Positions 1 to 9,265 of a stretch of DNA of 51,818 nucleotides are shown in pieces. The DNA is from Flavobacterium azizsancarii (lineage in GTDB: Bacteria; Bacteroidota; Bacteroidia; Flavobacteriales; Flavobacteriaceae): the NCBI RefSeq assembly GCF_027980145.1, contig NZ_JAMZNK010000041.1, forward strand, positions 1 to 51,818, given 5' to 3'. Position numbers and translations under genes: made by a program. Within the stretch, counting starts at the first letter, position 1, and every line of letters begins with the position of its first letter. The notes below the pieces were generated by a model. That model was given only the letters and a program-made list of their open reading frames with translations, did no database searches and was not told where the DNA came from.

Positions 1-42
1 TCAATGGAAAAAGATCTTGCTGGTGAACCGAATGAGGCTTAA
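1..42 (+). CDS. C-terminal end of an unidentified plus-strand gene (partial)
   Basis: Frame 1 is open from the window edge and reads SMEKDLAGEPNEA before a TAA stop at 40-42. It would converge on acs, which has its own terminator just beyond. Only 13 residues are visible, so no family can be named. The reading could be a chance open frame. Confidence 0.35.
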   Translation, partial: SMEKDLAGEPNEA

Positions 43-100
43 AAACTGGCTGCATAATCATTGATTTTAGTACTTAAATATAAGAAAAATCAATGTGTAA

Positions 101-136
101 AACAAAAAAAACTGCCCGAAATTACTTTTCGGACAG
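101..136 (-). terminator. Intrinsic terminator of acs
   Basis: On the minus strand, CTGTCCGAAA pairs with TTTCGGGCAG (plus arms 112-121 and 127-136, one G-U pair, 5-nt loop). A run of T follows (plus-strand A run 101-111). It lies 28 nt after the acs stop codon. Confidence 0.9.
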
Positions 137-163
137 CCTCTTTTAGTTTTATCTGTATAAGAA

Positions 164-2074
164 TTAAGAAATTCTTTCTTTCGAAATTTCGTCTACAACT
201 TCAGGATTTAATAACGTTGAAGTATCTCCAAAATTAGAAAAATCTCCTTCGGCTATTTTACGTAAAATTCTACGCATAATTTTTCCTGAACGTGTTTTTG
301 GTAAACCGGAAACAAACTGAATTTTATCCAATTTTGCAATTGGCCCGATATGATCAGAAATATATTGATTAATTTCTTTTGTCAAATTTGCTCTGTCTCT
401 ATATTCTCCTGTTTCTTTAAGAATTACAAAACCATATAAAGCATTTCCTTTAATATCATGTGGGAATCCAACAATAGCAGATTCAGCTACAGCAGGATGC
501 TCATTAATTGCATCTTCAATTGGTGCTGTTCCCAGATTATGTCCTGAAACAATAACCACGTCATCTACCCTACCTGTGATTCTGTAATATCCTACTTCGT
601 CTCTTAAGGCGCCATCTCCTGTAAAATATTTACCTGGAAAAGCAGAGAAATAAGTGTCTTTATAACGTTGGTGATCTCCCCAGATAGTTCTGGCAATTCC
701 CGGCCATGGAAATTTGATACACAAACTACCTACAACTTGATTTCCTTCGATCTCATTACGTTTTTCATCCATTAAAACAGGCTGAATTCCCGGTAATGGC
801 AAAGTTGCATAAGTTGGTTTTGTAGGCGTAACAAAAGCGATTGGAGAAATCATGATTCCACCAGTTTCTGTTTGCCACCAGGTATCAACAACAGGACATC
901 TTTTATCTCCTACATGATCATTGAACCAGTGCCATGCTTCTTCATTGATAGGCTCTCCTACTGATCCAATTACTTTAAGTGATTTTAAAGGATACTTCTG
1001 GATATAATCTAAACTTTCTTTTGCTAAAGAACGAATAGCTGTCGGTGCTGTATAAAATTGGGTTACTTTGTGTTTTTCGATAATTTCCCAAAAACGGCTG
1101 AAATCAGGATAAGACGGAACACCTTCAAAAATTACAGTTGTTCCACCATTCAATAATGGTCCGTATAATATATAAGAGTGACCAGTAATCCAACCAATAT
1201 CTGCAGTACACCAAAAAATATCATTTTCTTCGTGACTAAAAACATTTTTAAAAGTATAAGCAGTATACACCATATAACCGGCTGTGGTATGTACCATTCC
1301 TTTTGGTTTTCCAGTTGAACCTGAAGTATATAAAATAAATAAAGGATCTTCAGCATCCATAATCTCAGCAACACTATTATCAAGAGCTACATCTAACAAA
1401 GGCTGTAACCATTCGTCACGTCCTTCTTTCATTTTAATCTGAGTATTGGTTCTTTTTACAACCAATACTTTAGAAACTGTTGGACATGAATCTAATGCTT
1501 CATCTACAATTCCTTTTAAATCAATGTTTTTATTTCCTCTGTAACCTCCATCAGAAGTAATTACCATTTTACATTCGCAATCATTGATTCTTGCTGAAAC
1601 TGCCGAAGCTGAGAATCCTGCAAAAATAACGGAATGAATTGCTCCAATTCTGGCACATGCCAAAACAGAAACTGCTAATTCAGGAATCATTGGTAAATAA
1701 ATACAAACTCTGTCTCCTTTACGAACACCTTGCTCACGCAACACATTCGCCATTTTTGAAACTCTTTCGTAAAGTTCGTTATACGTTATATGTAAAGCAC
1801 TTTCAGAAGGATCGTTCGGTTCAAAAATAATAGCCGTTTTTTCTCCTCTTTTGCTTAAGTGTCTATCAATGCAATTCTTGGTAATATTAACTTTCGCTTC
1901 AGTAAACCATTTCACTTCGGCATCAGCCATATTAAAATCAACCACTTTTTCCCATTGTTGGTACCAGGTAAAATTCTCTTCAGCTATCTTCCCCCAAAAC
2001 TTCCTCGGTTCCCTTATTGACTTATTGTAATGTTTAAAATATTGTTCTAAATTTTCAATTTTATAATAACTCAT
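164..2074 (-). CDS. acs: Acetyl-CoA synthetase (acetate-CoA ligase, AMP-forming)
   Basis: It activates acetate to acetyl-CoA through acetyl-AMP in the cytoplasm. The open frame reaches 2161, but the 29 extra N-terminal residues are low-complexity AT-rich sequence. The start at 2074 (MSYYKIENLEQYF) gives 636 residues, the family's usual length. The adenylate-forming signature YTSGSTGKPKG lies near residue 250, the VVDTWWQTETGG core follows, and GRVDDVVIVSGHNLGT marks the hinge to the C-terminal domain. PKTRSGKIMRR near 593-603 holds the catalytic lysine (about K598), which is the usual target of acetylation control in this family. The gene stands alone, with its own terminator downstream and a gap of nearly 500 nt to ilvC upstream. 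The tryptophan in TWWQTE fits acetate specificity. Confidence 0.95.
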   Translation of the reverse strand: MSYYKIENLEQYFKHYNKSIREPRKFWGKIAEENFTWYQQWEKVVDFNMADAEVKWFTEAKVNITKNCIDRHLSKRGEKTAIIFEPNDPSESALHITYNELYERVSKMANVLREQGVRKGDRVCIYLPMIPELAVSVLACARIGAIHSVIFAGFSASAVSARINDCECKMVITSDGGYRGNKNIDLKGIVDEALDSCPTVSKVLVVKRTNTQIKMKEGRDEWLQPLLDVALDNSVAEIMDAEDPLFILYTSGSTGKPKGMVHTTAGYMVYTAYTFKNVFSHEENDIFWCTADIGWITGHSYILYGPLLNGGTTVIFEGVPSYPDFSRFWEIIEKHKVTQFYTAPTAIRSLAKESLDYIQKYPLKSLKVIGSVGEPINEEAWHWFNDHVGDKRCPVVDTWWQTETGGIMISPIAFVTPTKPTYATLPLPGIQPVLMDEKRNEIEGNQVVGSLCIKFPWPGIARTIWGDHQRYKDTYFSAFPGKYFTGDGALRDEVGYYRITGRVDDVVIVSGHNLGTAPIEDAINEHPAVAESAIVGFPHDIKGNALYGFVILKETGEYRDRANLTKEINQYISDHIGPIAKLDKIQFVSGLPKTRSGKIMRRILRKIAEGDFSNFGDTSTLLNPEVVDEISKERIS

Positions 2075-2237
2075 ATGATTTTGGAATTTTTTTATAAATG
2101 TATTAAATATCAGCGTATTCTTAAAATTATTTAATTCATAAATTTTATCAAAAAAAAACACATATTAAAAAAAATATCGCCTTTTTCTATATATACTATA
2201 AAATTTTACTTTTTTGAGGAAAAAAGCATGTCACAAA

Positions 2238-2267
2238 AAAGGCACGATAAATGAATATCATGCCTTT
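2238..2267 (-). terminator. Probable terminator of the ilv transcript
   Basis: Arms 2238-2249 and 2256-2267 form a 12-bp stem with a 6-nt loop. The only imperfect pair is G-U on the minus strand but C-A on the plus strand. The A run at 2235-2240 supplies the minus-strand U tract. Both points favour minus-strand termination, about 300 nt after the ilvC stop. Confidence 0.7.
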
Positions 2268-2424
2268 ATTTTTAACAATTTCAATAACAATTAATTCTGT
2301 AATTCTGCATTACAATGCTCAGGTCTATTCTGAAAATAGCAGCATCTTTATTAATCAAAATGAAACTTCAACAAGTATATTTATCACTAAACATACCCCT
2401 TCATCAGGGATTAGCTTCACTTAA
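2251..2424 (+). CDS. Possible small exported protein or gene fragment (57 aa)
   Basis: The ATG at 2251 opens 57 codons ending in TAA at 2422-2424. The product starts with a hydrophobic stretch (MNIMPLFLTISITINSVIL) resembling a signal peptide. It continues NAQVYSENSSIFINQNE, a polar Ser/Asn/Thr-rich tail like those of small Flavobacterium exported proteins. Against it, the start codon lies inside the loop of the ilvC terminator hairpin, and no promoter or ribosome site is obvious. It may be the remnant of a longer secreted protein or a chance frame. No function can be assigned. Confidence 0.3.
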   Translation: MNIMPLFLTISITINSVILHYNAQVYSENSSIFINQNETSTSIFITKHTPSSGISFT

Positions 2425-2450
2425 CTTACTTACTAGCAGAAGTTAAGTGA
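2417..2450. repeat. 11-bp perfect inverted repeat in the acs-ilvC gap
   Basis: TCACTTAACTT at 2417-2427 is matched exactly by AAGTTAAGTGA at 2440-2450 with a 12-nt spacer. No T run follows on either strand, so it is not a standard terminator. It lies in the 3' untranslated part of the ilv transcript. The rest of the 2075-2566 gap holds no other gene I can support. Confidence 0.6.
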
Positions 2451-2566
2451 ATGCAATATGCATCTATATCCATTTTTCTTAATAAGTGCTTACTAATTCA
2501 AAATATTACATAAAACAGAGATACAGCGCAAATCCCACAATCAAATGTGTGGTAATTCCCAATTTA

Positions 2567-4036
2567 TTATCCAATTTTTTTCATTGCAGTCATAGATTCC
2601 CTCAACCATGTACCTACTTCTTCTATAGGATGTTGACGAATTTCTTTGTTTACTGCAATTAAAATAGCATTATCTACTCCGTTAGAAGTTGAAAATGGTT
2701 TTCCTATAATGTTAGTTTCGACAGTTTTCATGTACTCAGTCAATAACGGCTTACAAGCATGATCGAATAAATAACAACCATATTCTGCTGTATCCGAAAT
2801 AACACGGTTCATTTCAAATAATTTTTTTCTTGCAATTGTATTGGCGATCAATGGCAATTCGTGTAACGACTCATAATAAGCTGATTCTTCAATAATTCCA
2901 GCTTCAGTCATAGTCTCAAAAGCTAATTCTACACCAGCTTTTACCATTGCAATCATCAATACTCCATTGTCAAAATATTCTTGTTCTGAAATTGGAGCAT
3001 CTTGTGGTGCTGTTTTCTCAAAATTAGTTTCTCCTGTAGCAGCTCTCCAAGTCAATAAGTTTTTATCATCATTAGCCCAGTCAATCATCATAGTTCTAGA
3101 GAATTCTCCAGAAATAATATCATCCTGATGTTTTTGGAATAACGGACGCATGATGTCTTTTAATTCTTCTGCGATTTCGTAAGCTTCAATTTTTGCAGGA
3201 TTTGAAAGACGGTCCATCATATTTGTGATACCACCATGTTTCAAAGCTTCTGTGATAGTTTCCCATCCATATTGAATTAATTTTGAAGCATATGCAGGAT
3301 CAATTCCTTTTTCAATCATTTTATCAAAACATAAAATAGATCCGGTTTGCAATAATCCGCAAAGGATTGTTTGCTCACCCATTAAATCTGATTTTACTTC
3401 AGCTACGAAAGAAGATTTTAAAACTCCCGCTTTGTGTCCTCCAGTTGCAACTGCGTAAGCTTTTGCCTGATCTAAACCAAAACCGTTTGGATCATTCTCC
3501 GGGTGAACAGCGATAAGTGTTGGAACACCAAATCCTCTTTTGTATTCTTCACGAACCTCAGAACCAGGACATTTAGGAGCACACATAATTACTGTAATAT
3601 CTTTACGAATCTGCATTCCTTCCTCTACGATATTAAATCCGTGAGAGTATGATAAAGTTGAACCGTTTTTCATTAATGGCATAATGGCGGTAACTACAGC
3701 AGTATGTTGCTTGTCTGGCGTTAAGTTACAAACTAAGTCAGCAGTTGGAATTAATTCTTCATAAGTACCTACTTTAAATCCGTTTTCAGTAGCATTTTTA
3801 TAAGAAGGTCTTTTTTCAGCAATTGCATCTGCACGTAATGCATATGAAATGTCTAAACCAGAATCTCTCATGTTTAAACCTTGATTTAAACCTTGTGCAC
3901 CACAACCTACGATGACAACTTTTTTTCCTGCTAATGCCGAAATTCCGTCTGCAAATTCTGATTGCTCCATAAATTCGCAAACTCCTAATTGTTCTAATTG
4001 TAATCTAAGTGGTAATGTATTGAAATAATTTGCCAT
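2567..4036 (-). CDS. ilvC: Ketol-acid reductoisomerase, long (class II) form
   Basis: It converts acetolactate and acetohydroxybutyrate to the dihydroxy-acids of valine and isoleucine synthesis, using NADPH and magnesium. The 489-residue length matches the class II (E. coli-type) enzyme with a duplicated C-terminal domain, not the 330-residue class I form. The Rossmann motif VVIVGCGAQGLNQG lies near residues 39-52, and CAPKCPGSEVREEYKRG follows. It is the last gene of the ilvD-ilvB-ilvN-ilvC series on the minus strand, 61 nt after ilvN. The product of IlvB/IlvN is its substrate. Confidence 0.96.
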   Translation of the reverse strand: MANYFNTLPLRLQLEQLGVCEFMEQSEFADGISALAGKKVVIVGCGAQGLNQGLNMRDSGLDISYALRADAIAEKRPSYKNATENGFKVGTYEELIPTADLVCNLTPDKQHTAVVTAIMPLMKNGSTLSYSHGFNIVEEGMQIRKDITVIMCAPKCPGSEVREEYKRGFGVPTLIAVHPENDPNGFGLDQAKAYAVATGGHKAGVLKSSFVAEVKSDLMGEQTILCGLLQTGSILCFDKMIEKGIDPAYASKLIQYGWETITEALKHGGITNMMDRLSNPAKIEAYEIAEELKDIMRPLFQKHQDDIISGEFSRTMMIDWANDDKNLLTWRAATGETNFEKTAPQDAPISEQEYFDNGVLMIAMVKAGVELAFETMTEAGIIEESAYYESLHELPLIANTIARKKLFEMNRVISDTAEYGCYLFDHACKPLLTEYMKTVETNIIGKPFSTSNGVDNAILIAVNKEIRQHPIEEVGTWLRESMTAMKKIG

Positions 4037-4097
4037 TTTGTTTTTATATTTAATGTGTTGTAATTTAATAATTGATTAATATGTAACTAAGATGATA

Positions 4098-4619
4098 CTA
4101 TTTGAATGTTTCTAATAATGTTGAAATTTCCATTTTTTCTTTAGAAACTGATATTCTGCCTGAACGTACAAATTGCATAATGCCGTACGGTTTGAATTTT
4201 GCATACAATTCTTCAATTTCAGAACGTCTTCCTGATTTTGAAATCACAAAGAAGTCGCGAGAAACTGTGACAATTGTCGACTGGCTTTCTTTGATGATAT
4301 TTTGAATCTGTTTTTCGTCAAATAACAAACTTGAAGCAATTTTGAATATTGCATTTTCTAAATAAATAGTCTCTTCATCTGTGTGATAAAAAGCTTTTAT
4401 TACTTCAATTTGTTTTTCAATTTGCCCTACAATGTTCTTAACCCATTTCTCTGTTGTATCTACAACAATAATGAATCTTGAAACATTCTCTATTTCTGAT
4501 TCTGAAACGTTTAGACTTAATATATTAATGTGACGCTTTAAGAATATTCCTGATATTCTATTTAACAAACCCACGTTATTTTCTGAATATACCGATATGG
4601 TAAATGTTTTATCTTCCAT
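4098..4619 (-). CDS. ilvN: Acetolactate synthase small (regulatory) subunit
   Basis: This is the regulatory subunit that binds IlvB and normally carries valine feedback control. The ACT domain begins at once: FTISVYSENNVGLLNRISGIFLKRH, residues about 4-30 from the start at 4619 (MEDKTF). A second half, FFVISKSGRRSEIEELYAKFKPYGI, belongs to the C-terminal ALS small-subunit domain. The frame is open to 4667, but those 16 extra codons are translated from the intergenic palindrome at 4645-4689, so 173 residues is the better model. It lies 80 nt downstream of ilvB in the same operon. Confidence 0.92.
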   Translation of the reverse strand: MEDKTFTISVYSENNVGLLNRISGIFLKRHINILSLNVSESEIENVSRFIIVVDTTEKWVKNIVGQIEKQIEVIKAFYHTDEETIYLENAIFKIASSLLFDEKQIQNIIKESQSTIVTVSRDFFVISKSGRRSEIEELYAKFKPYGIMQFVRSGRISVSKEKMEISTLLETFK

Positions 4620-4644
4620 GTAATTTTTGTTTAAAGTTTTTCTT

Positions 4645-4689
4645 GTTTCAAGTTTCAGGTTCTGCAACGTGAAACTTAAAACTTGAAAC
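4645..4689. repeat. Palindromic intergenic repeat, copy 1 (ilvB-ilvN gap)
   Basis: GTTTCAAGTTT (4645-4655) is the inverse of AAACTTGAAAC (4679-4689). The centre, read on the minus strand, is GTTTCACGTTGCAGAAC. The same core recurs at 22430-22500 and in part at 39925-39962. Confidence 0.8.
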
Positions 4690-4699
4690 TTTTTTTTCT

Positions 4700-6388
4700 T
4701 TAGCTTAATCTAATTTCAGAAACACATGCTCCTGTTGGGATCATTGGGAAAACATTGTTTTCTTTTTCTACCATAACCTCCAGAAAATAAGAATCTTTTG
4801 AAGCCATCATTTCTGCAACGGCTGCATCTAAATCTTCTCTTTGTGTTACTTTTTTAGATTTAATATAATATCCTTCGGCGATTGCAACAAAATTTGGATT
4901 GATCATTTTTGTTGAAGCATATCTATTGTCAAAAAACAATTCCTGCCATTGACGCACCATTCCTAAAAACTCATTATTCAAAATAACAATTTTCACTGGT
5001 ACTTTTGTCTGGAAAATAGTTCCTAATTCCTGAATTGTCATCTGGAATCCACCATCACCTATAATAGCCACTACTTCACGATCCGGTCTTCCCATTTTAG
5101 CTCCAATAGCAGCTGGCAAAGCAAATCCCATAGTTCCTAAACCTCCTGAAGTAATATTGCTTTTGGTAGAATTAAACTTGGCATAACGACACGCAAACAT
5201 CTGGTGTTGTCCAACATCTGAAACAATAATAGCATCACCTTTTGAGTGTTTGTTGATCATTTCCATAGTCTCACCCATAGAAATTCCTTTATTATTTGTT
5301 GGGTTTAACTCTTCGTTTATAACCGTTTCTACCTCTATTTTATGTAGTTCTTTGAACTCGTTATGCCATGCTTCATGAGAATTTTTCTCAATTAAAGGCA
5401 ATAACGCATCTAGCGCTTCCCTTACATCTCCTAAAACGGCAACTTCAGTTTTTACGTTTTTATCTACTTCTGCAGGATCAATTTCAAAGTGAATCACTTT
5501 TGCTTGTTTTGCATAAGTTTTCAAACTTCCTGTAACACGATCATCAAAACGCATTCCTAATGCAATTAGAACATCACATTGGTTAGTTAGCATGTTTGGT
5601 CCGTAGTTTCCGTGCATACCTAACATACCCACGTTTAACGGATGATCTGTTGGCAAAGCCGAAAGCCCTAAGATTGTCCAGCCAGCAGGAATTCCTGTTT
5701 TTTCGATTAAAGCTTTTAATTGTTCTTCGGCCTGACCAAGAATAATTCCCTGACCAAAAACAATAAAAGGTTTCTTAGCGCTATTAATTAAGGCAGCAGC
5801 TTCAGCCACTTTATCCAGTTTTAATTTCGGAACGGGAACATAACTTCTGATTGCAGTACATTTTTCATAACTAAAATCTAACTCATCAAACTGAGCGTTT
5901 TTAGTAATATCGATCAATACGGGACCCGGACGACCTGAACGTGCAATATAAAATGCTTTAGCAATGATTTCAGGAATTTCTGAAGCTTCAGTAACCTGAT
6001 AATTCCATTTGGTTACCGGAGTCGAAATCCCGATAATATCTGTTTCCTGAAAAGCATCAGAACCCAGTAAATGCTTCCCAACCTGTCCTGTAATGCAAAC
6101 CATTGGTGTTGAATCGATCTGAGCATCTGCAATTCCTGTAACTAAGTTTGTAGCTCCGGGTCCTGAAGTAGCAATTGCCACCCCAACTTTTCCTGTAGCT
6201 CTTGCATAACCTTGCGCTGCATGTGTTGCACCTTGTTCGTGGCGTACCAAGACATGGTGTAATTGATCTTGAAATTTATATAATTCGTCATAAACTGGCA
6301 TTATGGCTCCTCCCGGATATCCGTAAACCAAGTCTACTCCTTCTGCTAATAAACATCTAATAACGGCTTCTGCCCCTGATATTTTCAT
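4700..6388 (-). CDS. ilvB: Acetolactate synthase large (catalytic) subunit
   Basis: This thiamine-diphosphate enzyme condenses two pyruvates, or pyruvate with 2-oxobutyrate. The 562-residue chain has the usual three domains. YGYPGGAIMPVYDEL and the catalytic glutamate in VRHEQGATHAAQG (E51) are in the N-terminal domain. A central FAD-type domain follows. The C-terminal thiamine site holds GDGGFQMTIQELGTI and NNEFLGMVRQWQELFF. The start MKISGAEAVIRCLLAEG is typical. Two secreted-protein genes separate it from ilvD upstream, with a 62-nt gap to the nearer one. ilvN follows. Confidence 0.96.
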   Translation of the reverse strand: MKISGAEAVIRCLLAEGVDLVYGYPGGAIMPVYDELYKFQDQLHHVLVRHEQGATHAAQGYARATGKVGVAIATSGPGATNLVTGIADAQIDSTPMVCITGQVGKHLLGSDAFQETDIIGISTPVTKWNYQVTEASEIPEIIAKAFYIARSGRPGPVLIDITKNAQFDELDFSYEKCTAIRSYVPVPKLKLDKVAEAAALINSAKKPFIVFGQGIILGQAEEQLKALIEKTGIPAGWTILGLSALPTDHPLNVGMLGMHGNYGPNMLTNQCDVLIALGMRFDDRVTGSLKTYAKQAKVIHFEIDPAEVDKNVKTEVAVLGDVREALDALLPLIEKNSHEAWHNEFKELHKIEVETVINEELNPTNNKGISMGETMEMINKHSKGDAIIVSDVGQHQMFACRYAKFNSTKSNITSGGLGTMGFALPAAIGAKMGRPDREVVAIIGDGGFQMTIQELGTIFQTKVPVKIVILNNEFLGMVRQWQELFFDNRYASTKMINPNFVAIAEGYYIKSKKVTQREDLDAAVAEMMASKDSYFLEVMVEKENNVFPMIPTGACVSEIRLS

Positions 6389-6450
6389 TTTTTATTATTT
6401 TTACAACTTAACAATTACTAGTATTTAAAAATACTGCTTTAATGTATATT

Positions 6451-7518
6451 TTAATAGAATGCAGGATTATGCTTTGATTTGAATGCGGTGCTTTTAAAAA
6501 CTTCCAGATCATAATTTGCATCATCAATAATTCTTTGTCCGTCTTTTTTATCATAATCATTAGCAATTAGTCCCTCACCTTCTTTAATAGCTTTTTCAGG
6601 TTGATCTAAATGAATATAAATTCTTCCTAAATTATAATAAGCTGAATATCTTATCTTTTTACTCGACTTATCATTTTCTGTATATTTTGTTTTAAGTGAA
6701 TCAAAATACTCTATTAATGGACTCATTTCACTTACTATCCCATCAATTGGACTAGTCGCTGTCATCTTAGAAAAAATTACCTTAACAGCTTCGAGCGCCT
6801 CTTTTTGAATAGCGCCTTCTTCGTCTTTAGAGTCGATAATCCATAAATTATCTCTATAACTTGTAGCCTCTAAACCGTACATTTTATTGACTTTACGATT
6901 CGTTTGATTAAGAACTAATTCAACATAAGTTTTGATTTTTTCATTATAAAAATCATCCTTTTGTTTTTTAAACAATTCTTTTACCGCTTCAGGATTTACA
7001 TTGTCATTATTAGATTTATAAATATAGTCTTCATCAAACGCATATGTGTTTTCCTCATCTTTCCCTGAATCACTTATTGCTGATTTTATCTTGACGACTC
7101 CCGAACCTTTTGCTTCAATTTTCGCAATTACAAAATAGTAGGTAGTCTTTACCATTACCCCATTTTTATCTTTAGATTCATCAATTCTTGATTCAAGCTT
7201 TGGCTCCCCCATAGTAAAACTTTTCAAATTTATTTCTACATCAATATTTGAATATCTTACACTTTTTTTCCAGCCATACACATTTATTCTACCGTTCAGA
7301 GTCTCCTTATTAGGGTAAAAAGAAACAAAATCTTTGTTTATAATCGCTTCACTGCTAAAAGTTCTTTTCTCTAATGGCACAAACTTTTTAGGCAGTATTT
7401 GATAATTGACATTAAACGAAAACTTATCTAAATCGACCTTTTGTGGTTTTACCTGCGAAAAGGATTTGAAAGAAAGAAAAAGTATAACAAAATATCCTAT
7501 TGTAATTTTCAAATTCAT
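6451..7518 (-). CDS. Secreted protein of unknown function with a TPR-like C-terminal part
   Basis: I do not recognise the family. Residues 1-21 (MNLKITIGYFVILFLSFKSFS) look like a signal peptide, so the 355-residue product is probably periplasmic or exported. The middle is rich in beta-type sequence. Near residue 295, YYNLGRIYIHLDQPEKAIKEGEGL resembles one tetratricopeptide-type helical pair. It starts 3 nt after the stop of the upstream secreted-protein gene and is followed 62 nt later by ilvB. The two are therefore probably co-transcribed within the ilv operon. Nothing links it chemically to branched-chain synthesis. Confidence 0.8.
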   Translation of the reverse strand: MNLKITIGYFVILFLSFKSFSQVKPQKVDLDKFSFNVNYQILPKKFVPLEKRTFSSEAIINKDFVSFYPNKETLNGRINVYGWKKSVRYSNIDVEINLKSFTMGEPKLESRIDESKDKNGVMVKTTYYFVIAKIEAKGSGVVKIKSAISDSGKDEENTYAFDEDYIYKSNNDNVNPEAVKELFKKQKDDFYNEKIKTYVELVLNQTNRKVNKMYGLEATSYRDNLWIIDSKDEEGAIQKEALEAVKVIFSKMTATSPIDGIVSEMSPLIEYFDSLKTKYTENDKSSKKIRYSAYYNLGRIYIHLDQPEKAIKEGEGLIANDYDKKDGQRIIDDANYDLEVFKSTAFKSKHNPAFY

Positions 7519-7521
7519 ATT

Positions 7522-9222
7522 TTATTTTTTTAGAAATCTATTGTTCTTTTGCGACTCTAGCTGCTCTTTTGTATAATTACTCTTTACTTCCTCTTTCTTA
7601 GACGGATCGCTTATAAACATATATCGTTCTCCTATCATTTTTCCATCAACATCAAAAGCAGTTTTGCCATAAACAGCTGTCTTTTCTATTTTTTCATTAA
7701 GAACTAATATGTTGTTTTTCACAATTAAGCTATACTCCTTTTGATTATCACTTATTTCAAAATGTTCTAATTTTAGTTTACCGTCATTATCGTATAAATC
7801 GTAATTCATCATAAAACCATCTGGTCTGCTATAAGTTAAAAAAAGAAACTTATCCTGAGTCGTGTCAGGTTTTAGAACTGTGTAACTTACATCTTGCAGG
7901 AAATCTGTCCTTAATCTTCCATTATAATCACAAATTGCCCCTTTACTTGATGAACTTGTTTGGCAATTGGCCCCTTTGCAAGGAATACTTACATTAAAAA
8001 AGCCATCTTGCCCGTTATATACGTATTGCTCATTACTAATCACATGTGAAAATGTTCTATAATCGCTCACTGCTATTAAATCATTCGGAAAATCCGCAAT
8101 AAATTTGGATTTCTCAAAATCATAAATTTTTGATCCTCCATTATAAAGCTGAAGCGTAAAAAAACGATCTTTATATATCTTAATTTCTTTTATTTCTAAT
8201 TTCGGATCAAATAACACTTTTCCATCATAATAGATATTCTTAAGATACATTGATTCGTCCCTGCTGGAATTTGCCCCTAATTGTTTAATTATTTTTCTTG
8301 TTTTAGAAAAAATAACCATGTATTTATCCTTAAATTCAAGCAATGAGCTAACATCATTTGCTCCTACTGATATAGGAAAGATATTCTTGAGATTTGAATA
8401 ATCAATAAGCTCAATGATATCATTCTTTTGAGCTAAATAAGCAACATCTTTTTTCTCTCCTTTAACATGATAATACATTTTATCTAATGAATAGATTTTA
8501 TCATAGTTGTTTGGTATTAATTGTTTATTTTCTTTAAAGTCATAAATTCCAAACTGCTTGCCATCCAGACTTGATCTAACGCGATTGTCTTTTACAAAAA
8601 CATCATAATCATATTTGAATACTTGTCCGCGTGCATGCTTAAATGGCTGTTTGAGCAATGATTTACCTAATGTATCCAGAACTGTAAAATCTGTATTAGT
8701 AAAAGCTAAAGCTTGTCCGGACTTGTTAAAATTACCAATACTATTATATTGCGCAGGCACTATTATCTCGCCACAAGAATTAACAATCCCTACCTTTTCT
8801 GTATTATCAAAAAAACTATAAACTTCAAAAGGCTGATTCCATGATCCATTTGTAAAATTGAAATTGGTTTTGATTCCGACTTCTGGATTTTTAACATCGT
8901 GTATTTCAACGTCTACATATTCAAAAATCATATAACCGCCACCATCATTTCCGCTGCCACGTACTTTTGACGTGAAAAACTTCCCGCAATTTAATCCGCT
9001 TAAAAAACCTTTTTTGTTATCTCCTTTAAAAGAATAAATAATTTCGCCGGCAGCATTCGCTATCTTAATATTATCAGCACTTTTTTTATCTTTTAAAAGA
9101 ATAAAACCACCTTTTTTTATCTCTAAATTGTAATCTTTCTTTAGATCCTCTATTTTGCTACTTTGCGAAAATGAAATTAAAGGCAATACAAATAAGAAAA
9201 ACATGTAAATTGTTTTCAGCAT
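7522..9222 (-). CDS. Secreted WG-repeat-like protein of unknown function
   Basis: The 566-residue product has a clear signal peptide (MLKTIYMFFLFVLPLISFSQ). Several segments resemble WG (KWG) repeats, in which a short beta hairpin precedes a Pro-x-x-Tyr-Asp turn. Examples are EKVGIVNSCGEIIVPAQYNSI near residue 141 and GIYDFKENKQLIPNNYDKIY near 225. Such repeats form beta-rich surfaces of unknown role in exported Bacteroidota proteins. It begins 43 nt after ilvD and is tightly coupled (3 nt) to the next secreted-protein gene, so the pair behaves as a unit inserted between ilvD and ilvB. Confidence 0.8.
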   Translation of the reverse strand: MLKTIYMFFLFVLPLISFSQSSKIEDLKKDYNLEIKKGGFILLKDKKSADNIKIANAAGEIIYSFKGDNKKGFLSGLNCGKFFTSKVRGSGNDGGGYMIFEYVDVEIHDVKNPEVGIKTNFNFTNGSWNQPFEVYSFFDNTEKVGIVNSCGEIIVPAQYNSIGNFNKSGQALAFTNTDFTVLDTLGKSLLKQPFKHARGQVFKYDYDVFVKDNRVRSSLDGKQFGIYDFKENKQLIPNNYDKIYSLDKMYYHVKGEKKDVAYLAQKNDIIELIDYSNLKNIFPISVGANDVSSLLEFKDKYMVIFSKTRKIIKQLGANSSRDESMYLKNIYYDGKVLFDPKLEIKEIKIYKDRFFTLQLYNGGSKIYDFEKSKFIADFPNDLIAVSDYRTFSHVISNEQYVYNGQDGFFNVSIPCKGANCQTSSSSKGAICDYNGRLRTDFLQDVSYTVLKPDTTQDKFLFLTYSRPDGFMMNYDLYDNDGKLKLEHFEISDNQKEYSLIVKNNILVLNEKIEKTAVYGKTAFDVDGKMIGERYMFISDPSKKEEVKSNYTKEQLESQKNNRFLKK

Positions 9223-9265
9223 TTTTTATTTAATAAGTTGGTTTTAATATTAGGTTTTGACTTTA

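Noticed and set aside
2075..2161. Longer Acs start (MFFFDKIYELNN)
   Set aside because: The extension is low-complexity, and 636 residues from 2074 matches the family.
2456..2503. Minus-strand 15-codon frame after ilvC (MDIDAYCIHLTSASK)
   Set aside because: It is too short, has no control-type codon run or adjacent terminator, and overlaps the inverted repeat. No leader function is apparent.
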